The notes below the pieces were generated by a model. That model saw only the letters and a list, made by a program, of their open reading frames with translations, was not told where the DNA came from and ran no database searches. A DNA stretch of 64,000 nucleotides from an uncultured Bacteroidia bacterium (GTDB lineage Bacteria > Bacteroidota > Bacteroidia > Bacteroidales > UBA932): positions 46,797-110,796 of the forward strand of contig CADANY010000011.1 in assembly GCA_902789395.1 (NCBI GenBank), read 5' to 3'. The position numbers and the translations under genes were made by a program. Below, piece after piece: positions 35,536-44,622 of the stretch; position 1 is the stretch's first letter; each line of letters begins with the position of its first letter.

Positions 35536-36774
35536 TTATTCTTCAATCGACCCGGCAACGATGTTGGAAACTGTCGCCCTGACGCGAGCCAGATTACCCT
35601 TATCTTCGGGATGGACCCGGTTCGAAAGAAGGATGATGGCGGTCTTGGATTCCAGGTCCATAACGACGGAAGTCCCTGTATAGCCGGTATGATCGAGCGT
35701 CCGCGTCCGGTCAGTCATGTCCCCCTTGATCGAATAGGAACCGTTACAGCAATCCCAGCCGAGGGCGCGTCCGATATGGGGTGCGTTATCTGCCGGTACG
35801 CGGGCCATCATTTCAACGGTCTTCGGTCCGAGGATCCGACGTCCTCCGATGGCTCCCCCGTTCATGATGGCCGCGGCGATGACAGAAAGGTCTTCCGCAT
35901 TGGAGAAAACGCCGGCATTGCCGGAATTTCCCGCATTGAGGCGGCGGGCGATCGGATCATGGACTTCCCCGAGGAGCGGAAGGCCGTCGGGCTGGACCTC
36001 TGTCGGAGCCACGAGCGGCATCAGGTCCGGTCGCGTCTCGGCCGGCCGGTAACATGTATGTTTGAGTCCCAGCTTATCGAAAACATGATGCTGGGCGTAG
36101 TCGCAGAGTTTCTCCCCTGTCACCCGCTGCAGGATATTCTGCAGGGTCACGAAATTGAGGCAACTGTACAGATAATCGGTCTTCGGACGGAAATTGCGTT
36201 TGACCTGGGTCGCAATATAGGCCATGGTCGAATCCGGGCAAGGCTCTCCATATAAAGAAGCAACCCGGTTGACGTTGACATAGGCAGCGAGGCCGGAAGA
36301 ATGGGTCAGGAGATCCTGAACGGTAATATCGACTTCCTCTCCGGTCTCCGGATCGGTCCATGGAGCAAAATCCGGGATATACATCTTGACGTTGTCCGTC
36401 AGGCGGACCTGTCCGTTTTCAATCAGTTGCATGAACGACAGCGTCGTTCCGACACATTTGCTGACCGAAGCCATGTCAAAAAGGACATCCGGGGTCATCG
36501 CGACCGTATCGGGAACGACGGATTTGTTGCCGTACGCTTTGAGATAGACGATCTTGTCCCCCCGGACAACAGAAAGGACGGCACCGGGAATGAGATGCTC
36601 CCCGATGGCTTTGTTGATAACGGAATCGACCCGGACAAGTTTTTCCGGATTCATGCCGGCCTTCTCGGGAGAGATCCGGCCGAGCTTGCCGGGAGCGGCC
36701 GAAGAAGGTCCGGAACAGGAGATGACAGAGAGGGCTGCGAGAAGGGAAATGACCCCTAAAAGACGGTATTTCAT
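35536..36774 (-). CDS. Serine hydrolase of the beta-lactamase/PBP (class C-like) family, lipoprotein
   Basis: This 412-aa protein has a lipoprotein signal peptide (lipobox VISC, C20). The catalytic SxxK motif is S103-V-S-K106 (FDMASVSKCVG). The second motif region reads YLYSCLN, where most relatives have YSN. HTGYTG takes the place of the KTG box. Such proteins are usually esterases or D-Ala peptidases rather than resistance enzymes. It is the last gene after recF-dciA-pdxB-DUF4301, 12 nt behind the previous stop. Confidence 0.87.
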   Translation of the reverse strand: MKYRLLGVISLLAALSVISCSGPSSAAPGKLGRISPEKAGMNPEKLVRVDSVINKAIGEHLIPGAVLSVVRGDKIVYLKAYGNKSVVPDTVAMTPDVLFDMASVSKCVGTTLSFMQLIENGQVRLTDNVKMYIPDFAPWTDPETGEEVDITVQDLLTHSSGLAAYVNVNRVASLYGEPCPDSTMAYIATQVKRNFRPKTDYLYSCLNFVTLQNILQRVTGEKLCDYAQHHVFDKLGLKHTCYRPAETRPDLMPLVAPTEVQPDGLPLLGEVHDPIARRLNAGNSGNAGVFSNAEDLSVIAAAIMNGGAIGGRRILGPKTVEMMARVPADNAPHIGRALGWDCCNGSYSIKGDMTDRTRTLDHTGYTGTSVVMDLESKTAIILLSNRVHPEDKGNLARVRATVSNIVAGSIEE

Positions 36775-36786
36775 GATATAATGGGT

Positions 36787-38307
36787 TTATGATTCCTGAT
36801 GGGTGGGCCGGAGCAGGTCGAGAACGACTTTGACCGGGTTGAAAGTTGCAAGGGGGACTTCAACGAAGAGCGTATTCCAGTCACTCATGGCTCCGTTCCA
36901 GAGACCGGGGAGTTCGAGTGCTTTCAATTCCCGGCCCTGATAGCTCTTGGAACTGATGAAACCGGCATTCTCATCGACAAAGTCGAGGAGATGGAACCGC
37001 TCTCCCTTGTAATTCCTCAGGCAGCAGACGAGATCGACGGGATTGAAATGAGTCGCCCTGCCGAGGGCTTCCTGCGCGCCCTTGTCCCCGGGATTGATCT
37101 GGACGCTCTCAAGGATCTGGAGCGAGGTACACCCGTCTTTCCCGGCAATGACGAAGGGACCGCCGCCGGGCTCGCCTTCGTTCCGGACCATCCCGCAGAC
37201 GCGGATCGGACGGTTCAGTTTAGCTCGGAGCATGGCGACCCTCTCCTCATGGTTATGCGGCAGGGGGAGTTGGATACAGAGGTATTTGTCAAGGAAATTC
37301 TCCACCTCGTTACAGAGGCTGCGGCTCTCTTCGTTCTCCCCTTCCGGGACGGAATCAAAGCGGCGGAGATACGAAAAGATACAGTCCCGGAGCCGGAGCG
37401 CCTCCCCGAGAAGGACCTTTTTATATAAAGAAGTCTCGGGAAGCAGTTTCTCATGGGAAACATTGTCGATATTCTTGATCGAAACGATTTCCGCATCGAC
37501 CCGGTCCAGATTGTAGATCAAGGCTCCATGGCCGGCAGGACGGAAAAGAAGGGAGCCGTCTTCCGTCCGGAATGGGCGGTTCTTCGGGTCGACGGCAATC
37601 GTATCGGTCGCCTTGTCCTGGTAGGTAAAAGAGACCTCATAATGGACGCCGTAACGTTTTTCATAAACCGGAAGTACCTCTGCAAGTGCGGCTTCGAATA
37701 GGGACTGGTGCTCTGGGGATATCGTCACGACGAGACGGCAGGTTCCGTCCGGATTGCGCATGTACGCCTGGGCTTCGACGAGGTGCTCGGCTATAGCCGT
37801 CCGGACCTCGCCGGTGGAATAGCGGTGGAAGCGGATAACCCCTTTGGGTTTCGACCCATACCCGAGTCCGGGTTCATACAGGACCTTTTCAAGGACCGAT
37901 TTCCGGTAAGCCGGGCTGTCTTCCGGCGTGCCGAAGAGAGCCGGATCATAGAAGGCGAAACGTTCTATCTCGCTGACCAGCCGGCGGGCAGGGGCTGTCT
38001 CGGGAAGGTCGTTCCCTTTTTCCAAGGTATCCAGGCCGGCAAAGATATCCTTGAACATCCTGGACGCGGCTCCGGAGGCCGGGACGAATTTGCATTTCCC
38101 CTCCACGCGGGCATTCCCGTAATACGCCACCGCCTCTTCCGCCTGTTCGCGGGACAGGACCCGGATCCCGCGCTCGGGAGTTGCAGGAGAAACGATTCTC
38201 ATCCAGGGAAAGCCTTTCTTAAAGCTTTCGATCTGTTTCTGGACGGCCTTGACCGAGGATCCCCGATCCTCTATCTGGCGGATATCATGTTGGTTGAAGA
38301 TAGCCAT
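36787..38307 (-). CDS. DUF4301 family protein
   Basis: This 506-aa cytoplasmic protein matches the Bacteroidota DUF4301 family. The N-terminus has IRQIEDRGSSVKAVQKQIESF and a conserved block with KFVPASGAASRMFKDIF, reminiscent of nucleotidyltransferase-type phosphate-binding loops. Later conserved segments are RTEDGSLLFRPAGHGALI and CGMVRNEGEPGGGPF. The GxGxxSR-like block and the GHGALI region suggest a sugar-nucleotide pyrophosphorylase-like fold, but the activity is not known to me. The start MAIFNQHD at 38307 is chosen over 38316. It lies 17 nt after pdxB. Confidence 0.82.
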   Translation of the reverse strand: MAIFNQHDIRQIEDRGSSVKAVQKQIESFKKGFPWMRIVSPATPERGIRVLSREQAEEAVAYYGNARVEGKCKFVPASGAASRMFKDIFAGLDTLEKGNDLPETAPARRLVSEIERFAFYDPALFGTPEDSPAYRKSVLEKVLYEPGLGYGSKPKGVIRFHRYSTGEVRTAIAEHLVEAQAYMRNPDGTCRLVVTISPEHQSLFEAALAEVLPVYEKRYGVHYEVSFTYQDKATDTIAVDPKNRPFRTEDGSLLFRPAGHGALIYNLDRVDAEIVSIKNIDNVSHEKLLPETSLYKKVLLGEALRLRDCIFSYLRRFDSVPEGENEESRSLCNEVENFLDKYLCIQLPLPHNHEERVAMLRAKLNRPIRVCGMVRNEGEPGGGPFVIAGKDGCTSLQILESVQINPGDKGAQEALGRATHFNPVDLVCCLRNYKGERFHLLDFVDENAGFISSKSYQGRELKALELPGLWNGAMSDWNTLFVEVPLATFNPVKVVLDLLRPTHQES

Positions 38308-38324
38308 ATCGTGCATATTATTAG

Positions 38325-39362
38325 TTACTGTCCGAGATAAAACTCCCTTCTGTACTGGTACCCTGCGCGGATTTCTTCGAACCGGGAGGGATCGAGACGG
38401 AAAAGGAAATCATCCGTAAAGATAGGATAATTATATTGAAAAACCGAGGCAATTTCGCCTTGACTCAAGCCCTCGACATTCAAACGGATCGGCAAGAGCT
38501 CCGGGACGCCGGTTTCGGGATGGAAATCATACAGGGGTTCGATGCCGAAACGGCGGGCCACACTGCGGACCGCGAGGGCTGTTCCGTTCTGTTTGCCCTG
38601 ATAGGAATAGCCGGCGATATGGGGCGTAGCGATATCGACGGCATCCAGCAGGGCCCGGTTGATTTCAGGCTCCCGGCACCAGGTGTCGATCACGACGGCC
38701 CCGAGTTTCGGAATGGCATGGAAAAGTGCATTCTCGTCAACGACCTCTCCGCGGGAAGCATTGATAAAGATGGCGTCCGGCCTGATTTTCGAGAAGAACG
38801 CGGCGTCGCACATCTGCTGGGTCGTGGCATCCAGCGGGGTATGCATCGTAACGATATCGGATTCTGCCAGGAGAGCATCCAAAGTGCAGAAGGCTTCCGG
38901 TCCTTCACGGCGGGCTCTGGGCGGATCGCAAAGAAGGACCTTAAAACCCAGTTTTTGCGCCATGTCTGCCACCCGGGAGCCGACATGGCCGACTCCGACG
39001 ACGCCGAAAGTCTTACCCTGGAGGCGGATCGATTTGCGAGAAGCGATGGCATAGAGGGCGGAGAATACGTAATCCATGACCCCGCCGGCATTGCAACCGG
39101 CGGCATTGGCGACCTCGATCCCATGTTCCATGCAATAAGCCAGGTCGATATGGTCGGTACCGATCGTCGCCGTCGAGATCATCCGGACGGACGTCCCGTC
39201 AAGCAGGGCGGCATTGCAACGGGTGCGAGTCCGGGTAAGCAGAACGTCCGCATCGAGAAGATCCTTCCTGGCTATGGCTTTTCCATCGAGGTAAACGACC
39301 TCGGCATAGGGCTCGAAAACGCCCTGGAGAAAAGGGATATTCCTGTCTGCAACGATTTTCAT
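38325..39362 (-). CDS. pdxB: Erythronate-4-phosphate dehydrogenase
   Basis: This 345-aa NAD-dependent 2-hydroxyacid dehydrogenase catalyses the second step of DXP-dependent pyridoxal phosphate synthesis. The Rossmann loop is GVVGVGHVGSRVA. The catalytic residues are in INASRGEVVDE (Arg), DTWCREPEIN (Glu) and TPHIAGYSYQGK (His). The C-terminal PdxB dimerisation region ends the protein. The frame is open to 39566, but MKIVADRNIPFL at 39362 is the conserved start, overlapping the dciA stop by 4 nt. Confidence 0.92.
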   Translation of the reverse strand: MKIVADRNIPFLQGVFEPYAEVVYLDGKAIARKDLLDADVLLTRTRTRCNAALLDGTSVRMISTATIGTDHIDLAYCMEHGIEVANAAGCNAGGVMDYVFSALYAIASRKSIRLQGKTFGVVGVGHVGSRVADMAQKLGFKVLLCDPPRARREGPEAFCTLDALLAESDIVTMHTPLDATTQQMCDAAFFSKIRPDAIFINASRGEVVDENALFHAIPKLGAVVIDTWCREPEINRALLDAVDIATPHIAGYSYQGKQNGTALAVRSVARRFGIEPLYDFHPETGVPELLPIRLNVEGLSQGEIASVFQYNYPIFTDDFLFRLDPSRFEEIRAGYQYRREFYLGQ

Positions 39363-39685
39363 TTCAATACAATCGACTTGACATAACCGACGGTCCGGTT
39401 GTCCCCGGTAAAGAGCGGGTCTGCCGCAAGGGCCGCATTGATTTTCTCCAGCAGGAGATCTTTCTGGAAGAACAGCTGGTTTCTCACCACCGACGAGGAG
39501 ACGGTAATATAAAGGGTCCCGCTGCGGAAAAAACGTTTGAGCGTAAAAGGTCCGGCACCGGAACACTCATCCCATGCCCGGAAAATCCGCTGGGTATTCA
39601 GCCCTGGGGCGAGGCCCATGCTCCTGATATAGGCGCCGACGAGCCCCCCTACCGAAACCGCCTCTTTTTTTCCGATTCCGCTCAT
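39359..39685 (-). CDS. DciA-like DUF721 protein
   Basis: This 108-aa protein belongs to the DUF721/DciA family. The conserved core runs from FRAWDECSGAGPFTLKRFFRSGTLYITVSSSVVRNQL, with the typical KH-like beta-alpha pattern. DciA proteins load the replicative helicase DnaB in bacteria lacking DnaC or DnaI. It overlaps recF upstream (ATGA) and pdxB downstream, so it is translated with them. Confidence 0.86.
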   Translation of the reverse strand: MSGIGKKEAVSVGGLVGAYIRSMGLAPGLNTQRIFRAWDECSGAGPFTLKRFFRSGTLYITVSSSVVRNQLFFQKDLLLEKINAALAADPLFTGDNRTVGYVKSIVLK

Positions 39686-40782
39686 ACGTCCTGACGGGTA
39701 AACTGGCCTCCGGCCGTATCGAAATAGGCGCGGTCTTCGGTAATACGGTCCACAATCCCGCTGAGACGGACCTTATTGCTGTCGGTAATGAAAATCTGCC
39801 CGAACTCGTTTCCGGCGACCATCCCGATCAGGTTGGCGATCCGGTTCATGTCGAGTTTGTCGAACACATCGTCGAGCAGAAGGGTCGGAGCGAATCCGTA
39901 GCGCTGTTTCATGATTTCGTACTGGGCGAACTTGAGGGCGACAAGGAAGGATTTCTGCTGGCCCTGGGACCCGCTCCGGCGGATCGGATGCCCATTCATC
40001 ATGAAGATAAAATCATCCCGCTGGATACCTGCACCGGTAAATTTCAGGAGACGGTCCCGCTCCCGCATAGAGGCGAAAAGTTCGGTCAGGGAAGCCTTTT
40101 CAAGGTCCGTCCGGTAGTCCATCGACACTTTCTCGGATCCGCCGGAGATCAGGGCGTAATAGGACTCAACGATCGGACCGAGCGATGCGGTCACCTCTCT
40201 TCTGGCCTTTACGATTGTCTCAGCGGCGTTTTCCATCTTCATATCGATTACGGAAATCAGGTCCCAGTCGGGCACGGGATCTTTCAGGATCCGGTTCCGC
40301 TGAGCCAGGAGCCGGTTGTAGACCAGCATGGACGCCAGGTATTCCCGGTCCATCTGGGAAAGGACGGAATTGACGAAGCGCCGCCGTTCCTCCCCCGCTT
40401 CGCTGACCATCGAAATATCCGACGGAGAAATCATAACGACTGGCAGGAGACCGATATGCTCGGAGACCCGGCCGTACGGTTTGTCGTCCCGGACCACTTT
40501 TTTTTCGCTGGATGTAACTCTGACTGAAATCTTCGATTCCACTCCGCCGTTCATCAGATAGGTCCCGCCGATGACGAAACCATCGGTGCCGTATCGGAAA
40601 TTGAACTTATCGGGAGCCGGAAAGGCACTCTTTGTCATGGAAAGGTAGTAGACCGCGTCCATGAGATTCGTCTTTCCCTCCCCGTTGTTTCCGCTGATAC
40701 AGTTGATATTGGGCGAGAATTCCAGTTCCTGGAATGCTATATTCCGGAAATCCTGGACCACTATTTTTTTCAATATGGGCAT
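39682..40782 (-). CDS. recF: DNA replication and repair protein RecF
   Basis: This 366-aa SMC-like ATPase helps load RecA at gapped DNA. Walker A is GNNGEGKTNL (31-40). The family start is ILKKIVVQDFRNI, and the signature region is RRSGSQGQQKSFLVALK. Walker B is LLLDDVFDKLD. Length and start fit. It heads the minus-strand operon, with a TATATTTG promoter box at 40810-40803. The plus-strand TPR gene has an overlapping divergent promoter. Confidence 0.94.
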   Translation of the reverse strand: MPILKKIVVQDFRNIAFQELEFSPNINCISGNNGEGKTNLMDAVYYLSMTKSAFPAPDKFNFRYGTDGFVIGGTYLMNGGVESKISVRVTSSEKKVVRDDKPYGRVSEHIGLLPVVMISPSDISMVSEAGEERRRFVNSVLSQMDREYLASMLVYNRLLAQRNRILKDPVPDWDLISVIDMKMENAAETIVKARREVTASLGPIVESYYALISGGSEKVSMDYRTDLEKASLTELFASMRERDRLLKFTGAGIQRDDFIFMMNGHPIRRSGSQGQQKSFLVALKFAQYEIMKQRYGFAPTLLLDDVFDKLDMNRIANLIGMVAGNEFGQIFITDSNKVRLSGIVDRITEDRAYFDTAGGQFTRQDV

Positions 40783-40798
40783 GGCAAGTTCGCGTTAC

Positions 40799-40830
40799 CT
40801 TGCAAATATAATCAATTTTTACTACTTTTG
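40799..40830 (+). promoter_or_regulatory. Promoter of the TPR-protein gene
   Basis: CTTG at 40799-40802 and TACTTTTG at 40823-40830 are separated by 20 nt. The recF -7 box on the other strand (40810-40803) sits between them. Confidence 0.65.
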
Positions 40831-40887
40831 CAGTCTGTATTCTGCAAAGGCAGGATCCGGGATAAGATAATATAAACAAACATCAAT

Positions 40888-41562
40888 ATGGCAAAACAGA
40901 CTAAAGACGAGCTCTCCCAGCAGAATCTGGCCGGAGCAGCTTCCAAGACCGAAGATTTCTTCGCGAAAAACAAAAAACTGATCTATGGCGTATTCATCGC
41001 AGTCCTCGCGATCGCCGCGATCGTCATGGCGTATTCCCGTTTCTATCTCCAGCCGAAGAAGGCTGAGGCTGCTGCGCAGCTCTACCCTGCCGAGAATGCA
41101 TTCATGCAGGGCAATTATGAGCTCGCCCTCAAGGGGGACGACAACAATATGGGCCTGGAGGATGTGATCTCCCAGTATGGAAAGAAAGCCGGCGCCGCCG
41201 TCTATCTCTATGCAGGCCTGAGCGAACTGAATCTCGGCAACAACGAGAATGCAATCAACTATCTGAAGAAATACAACGGAAAGGACAAGATCCTGCTCGC
41301 CCGTGCCCAGAGCGGAATCGGCGATGCGTACGTCAACCTCGAAGACTACAAGAACGGCCTCTCCTGGTTCGAGAAAGCAGCCGCCACTTCCGACAATCTT
41401 TTCTCCGCCGGTTATCTCCTGAAGGCCGCCGCCGTCGCTGAGCAGCTCGGCGATACCGCCAAAGCCCTCGGTTTCTACAAAACGATCAAGGACAAGTATC
41501 CCGCCGCTCCCGAAGCGATGGATATCGACAAGTATATCTCCCGCATCGAGTTCACCAAATAG
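40888..41562 (+). CDS. Membrane-anchored tetratricopeptide repeat protein (YfgM-like)
   Basis: This 224-aa protein has an N-terminal cytoplasmic tail, one membrane helix at about residues 31-52 (LIYGVFIAVLAIAAIVMAYS) and a C-terminal domain of TPR-like helices (AGAAVYLYAGLSELNLGNNENAINYLKKY, LLARAQSGIGDAYVNLEDYKNGLSWFEKA). The layout resembles YfgM/Tol-linked chaperone-like TPR proteins. The partner is unknown. YebC follows 9 nt later. Confidence 0.82.
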   Translation: MAKQTKDELSQQNLAGAASKTEDFFAKNKKLIYGVFIAVLAIAAIVMAYSRFYLQPKKAEAAAQLYPAENAFMQGNYELALKGDDNNMGLEDVISQYGKKAGAAVYLYAGLSELNLGNNENAINYLKKYNGKDKILLARAQSGIGDAYVNLEDYKNGLSWFEKAAATSDNLFSAGYLLKAAAVAEQLGDTAKALGFYKTIKDKYPAAPEAMDIDKYISRIEFTK

Positions 41563-41571
41563 CACCGCCAT

Positions 41572-42327
41572 ATGGGAAGAGCATTTGAATTCCGCAAGGA
41601 AAGGAAAATGAAAAGATGGGGCCACATGGCCCGCGTCTTTACCAAATTGGGGAAGGAAATCACGATTGCCGTCAAGCAGGGCGGCCCTGATGTCGTCGGG
41701 AACCCGCGTCTGAGGGCCCTCATCGCCGAGGCACGCAGCGAATCGATGCCGAAAGAGAACATCGAGCGCGCCATCAAGAAGGCGACCGAAATGAAAACCG
41801 GCGATTTCAAGGAGATCGTCTACGAAGGATACGGCCCGTTCGGCATCGCCTACCTCGTCGAGGCCGCTACCGATAATAATACCCGTACCGTGGCCAACGT
41901 CCGCAGCTACTTTACCAAGTGCGGCGGCTCCCTCGGAACGAGCGGTTCGACCGCCTTCATGTTCGACCACAAGTGCGTTTTCCGTATCAAGGAAGATCCC
42001 GCGAAGCCGATTGACGTCGACGAACTGGAGCTCGAACTGATCGATTTCGGAGCAGAGGAAGTTTTCAAGCAGGAAGTCGAGGATGAGGATGAGAACGTAA
42101 CGGTAGAGATCAACATCTATGGCGACTATTCCGCTTACGGACAGATCCAGAAATACATTGAAGAGAACGGTTACGACCTGATCTCCGGTGGTTTCGAGCG
42201 TATCCCGAACGTTGATCTCAAGGAGGTTACGCCCGAGCAGCGCGCGACGCTTGAAAAACTGACCAGCCTGCTCGAGGACGACGAAGACGTTACCAACGTC
42301 TACTCGACGATCAAGCCCGAAGAATAA
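41572..42327 (+). CDS. yebC: YebC/PmpR family protein
   Basis: This 251-aa protein starts with the family signature MGRAFEFRKERKMKRWGHMA. It continues with ARSESMPKENIERAIKKA and a central domain with EGYGPFGIAYLVEAATDNNNR-type sequence. Family members act as translation factors that relieve stalling or as transcriptional regulators. The sequence does not decide between these. The C-terminus is more acidic than usual (DDDEDVTNVYS type). Confidence 0.93.
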   Translation: MGRAFEFRKERKMKRWGHMARVFTKLGKEITIAVKQGGPDVVGNPRLRALIAEARSESMPKENIERAIKKATEMKTGDFKEIVYEGYGPFGIAYLVEAATDNNTRTVANVRSYFTKCGGSLGTSGSTAFMFDHKCVFRIKEDPAKPIDVDELELELIDFGAEEVFKQEVEDEDENVTVEINIYGDYSAYGQIQKYIEENGYDLISGGFERIPNVDLKEVTPEQRATLEKLTSLLEDDEDVTNVYSTIKPEE

Positions 42328-42366
42328 TTCCCGATGCCGGCTGTCAGCCGGTCCGGATACAGGCGA

Positions 42367-42399
42367 TTGGCCCGGGGATGAACCTCGGGCCGATTTTTT
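42367..42399 (+). terminator. Rho-independent terminator after yebC
   Basis: GGCCCGGGG (42369-42377) pairs with CCTCGGGCC (42383-42391) with one mismatch, followed by a T6 run at 42394-42399. The T-run also contains the -33 box of the next promoter. Confidence 0.85.
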
Positions 42400-42428
42400 G
42401 TGTCTTTCGTTATTATTCCGTATTTTAG
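42397..42428 (+). promoter_or_regulatory. Promoter of the SGNH hydrolase gene
   Basis: TTTG at 42397-42400 and TATTTTAG at 42421-42428 are separated by 20 nt. The -7 box has one mismatch. It partly overlaps the preceding terminator. Confidence 0.58.
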
Positions 42429-42444
42429 TGGAAATTTTCAAAAG

Positions 42445-43536
42445 ATGAAACCATTTCGCTTTTTCGCCGTCTTCTTGGCGCTCCTGGCGCAGTTGAGCGC
42501 CTCTGCACAGACCCCTTCAATCTATTACACAGAGGCCAAAGACCTTACTCTTGTCGGCAAGCTTTTCCCCGATACGCCGAATCCGTATCATCGCATGGAC
42601 ACAGTGAAATACAAAGGCCTCGAACACGGAGATTATATCAACAGCATCCAATCTTCCGGCCTTGCCGTCGCCTTCAGGACCGATTCGAAAATCATCCGGA
42701 TCCAGACCGAGTACGGTTTCCGCAGATCCGGCATGATTTCTCCGAACATCGCCATCCATGGATATGACCTCTATATCAAAAAAGACGGGAAATGGCTCTG
42801 GGCATCCAGCGGCCTTCCCAAAGAGGACGCCTCCGACAAACCCTTCACCCTGATCCAGGACATGGACGGAAGCATGCACGAATGCCTCCTTTATCTTCCT
42901 TTATACAGCGAGGAACGCTCGGTCAAAATCGGCATAACCAAAGGAAACGTAATCGAGCCGCTTGAGAACCCGTTCCGGCACAGGGTCGGCATTTTCGGAT
43001 CCAGTTTCACCCACGGCGGGGGCGCTGCCCGTCCCGGGATGACCTATCCTGCCATCTTCTGCCGGGATACCGGCATCCAGCTGCTGAGCCTCGGCGTCAG
43101 CGGAAGGTCCAAACTCCAGCCCGGTTTTGCCCGTGCCCTTGCCGACGCAGACGTGGACGCCTATGTGTTCGACGCCTTCTCCAACCCCTCCAGCGATATG
43201 ATCAAGGAGCGTCTCTTCCCTTTTATCGAGACGATCCAGGCCAAGCATCCGGACATTCCGCTGATCTTTATGAGAACCATCTACCGCGAGGGCGGAAATT
43301 TCAACCTGCGCAAGCGCAAGGCCGAGTCCGACCGCAGGGCCGTGGCCGATTCCCTGATGGCCATCGCCTGCAAGAAATACAAGAACGTCTATTATATCAC
43401 CAGCACAGACGCAGCCTCCAAGGAGCATGACACTTCCGTAGACGGCACCCATCCGTGCAGCTACGGCTATTTCTACTGGGCCCGTTCCATCGAGAAGCCC
43501 ATTCTCCGAATCCTGCGCAAATATGACATCAGATAA
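42445..43536 (+). CDS. Secreted SGNH/GDSL-type hydrolase
   Basis: This 363-aa protein has a signal peptide (ending SASAQ). An N-terminal beta-rich domain (SIYYTEAKDLTLVGK to about residue 170) is followed by an SGNH hydrolase domain. Block I is GIFGSSFTHGGG with the nucleophile Ser. GVSGRSKLQPG resembles block II. The Asp/His pair is in SVDGTHPCSYGY. The two-domain layout is typical of Bacteroidales SGNH_hydro_3 carbohydrate esterases. The substrate, probably an acyl ester on glycans, is inferred. The following EEP lipoprotein gene starts one base after the stop. Confidence 0.85.
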   Translation: MKPFRFFAVFLALLAQLSASAQTPSIYYTEAKDLTLVGKLFPDTPNPYHRMDTVKYKGLEHGDYINSIQSSGLAVAFRTDSKIIRIQTEYGFRRSGMISPNIAIHGYDLYIKKDGKWLWASSGLPKEDASDKPFTLIQDMDGSMHECLLYLPLYSEERSVKIGITKGNVIEPLENPFRHRVGIFGSSFTHGGGAARPGMTYPAIFCRDTGIQLLSLGVSGRSKLQPGFARALADADVDAYVFDAFSNPSSDMIKERLFPFIETIQAKHPDIPLIFMRTIYREGGNFNLRKRKAESDRRAVADSLMAIACKKYKNVYYITSTDAASKEHDTSVDGTHPCSYGYFYWARSIEKPILRILRKYDIR

Positions 43537-43537
43537 C

Positions 43538-44548
43538 ATGAAAAAAATCTCTATCCTGCTTACGCTCTGCATGGGACTATGTTCCTGCGGAGCGTCCGTT
43601 TCTACTTCAGATTCGGAAGATTTTCCGGTAAAGATCCTTACCTATAACATTGAAGGTCCTTCCGCCCCGAAAGCGGGCAGCATCGGTTACTGGCCCAACC
43701 GGAAAGAACAGGTCATCCGTCTGATCGACAAGGGCGGATTCGATCTTATCGGGACCCAGGAAACCAGCCGCGAAATGCTGAACGATATCGTAAAAGCCTT
43801 GCCGAAATACAAGTGGATCGGGTCATACCGGTCGAGCTCCTCCTCGGTCAATGCCATCCTCTATCAGCCGGAAAGATTTGAGCTTCAGGAAAGTGGACAT
43901 TTCTATTATTCCCCGACTCCGGATATTGACTACACTTACGATCCTGAAGATCCCCAGAAGAAGGACCTGAATTGCATCTGGGCCCGATTCCGGGACAAGA
44001 AATCGGGAATCGTTTTCTATCATTTCAATACCCATCTCCATGCGTACTATACGGAGCCTTTACGTGACACGCTCCGCTGCCGGGACGCCCGCTTGCTCAA
44101 GCAGCGGATCGCCTCGATTGCCGGAAAGAATTTCACCGTCTGCACCGGAGATTTCAACTGCTCGGAAGCTTTCTACAGCAATAAAACGGGGGAACTCGTC
44201 CATGAGGCACACCCGGGATATGTGGAACTGACCAAGGGCGGTGTCCTCGTCGACACGAGGGGGCTTGCTGCGATAAAGATCAATGAGAAGGAGGGGTCGC
44301 TGCCGGGATGGCTTGTCACGGGGACGACTTCCCACGACCGCAAGTACGATCATATCTTTGTCAGTTCCCTCGCTTCCGGAAAGTACGGCGTAACCCGATA
44401 TGAAGTCATTACCGAGAGTGCGGAAATGACGCACCATGGAACGACCACAACGGTCACACCACTGAAGGACGTCAAGAACGGCGATAAGTTCACGGCGAAC
44501 TTCTCCGATCACCGTCCGATTACCGCCACGGTCATCTTCCGGCCGTGA
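43538..44548 (+). CDS. Endonuclease/exonuclease/phosphatase family lipoprotein
   Basis: This 336-aa protein has a signal peptide with a lipobox-like LCSC (C17). Its EEP domain shows the metal-binding and catalytic motifs [38 protein letters not shown] and SDHRPI. The position outside the cytoplasm argues for a phosphodiesterase acting on extracellular lipids or nucleic acids, not a DNA repair enzyme. It lies one base after the SGNH hydrolase, so the two form a secreted hydrolase operon. Confidence 0.88.
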   Translation: MKKISILLTLCMGLCSCGASVSTSDSEDFPVKILTYNIEGPSAPKAGSIGYWPNRKEQVIRLIDKGGFDLIGTQETSREMLNDIVKALPKYKWIGSYRSSSSSVNAILYQPERFELQESGHFYYSPTPDIDYTYDPEDPQKKDLNCIWARFRDKKSGIVFYHFNTHLHAYYTEPLRDTLRCRDARLLKQRIASIAGKNFTVCTGDFNCSEAFYSNKTGELVHEAHPGYVELTKGGVLVDTRGLAAIKINEKEGSLPGWLVTGTTSHDRKYDHIFVSSLASGKYGVTRYEVITESAEMTHHGTTTTVTPLKDVKNGDKFTANFSDHRPITATVIFRP

Positions 44549-44571
44549 GTCCGATCCGGCGGGGAATTTCA

Positions 44572-44603
44572 ATTGCAAATCCCCTGCAGAATCATTATAT
44601 TTG
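44572..44603 (+). promoter_or_regulatory. Promoter of the methylmalonyl-CoA decarboxylase operon
   Basis: ATTG at 44572-44575 and TATATTTG at 44596-44603 are separated by 20 nt, 19 nt upstream of the mmdA ATG. Confidence 0.7.
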
Positions 44604-44622
44604 CAGGATTAAACAAGATGAT

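Noticed and set aside
35536..36774. Antibiotic-resistance beta-lactamase
   Set aside because: Motifs fit the broad serine hydrolase family with an altered second motif (YSC) and HTG box; resistance cannot be inferred.
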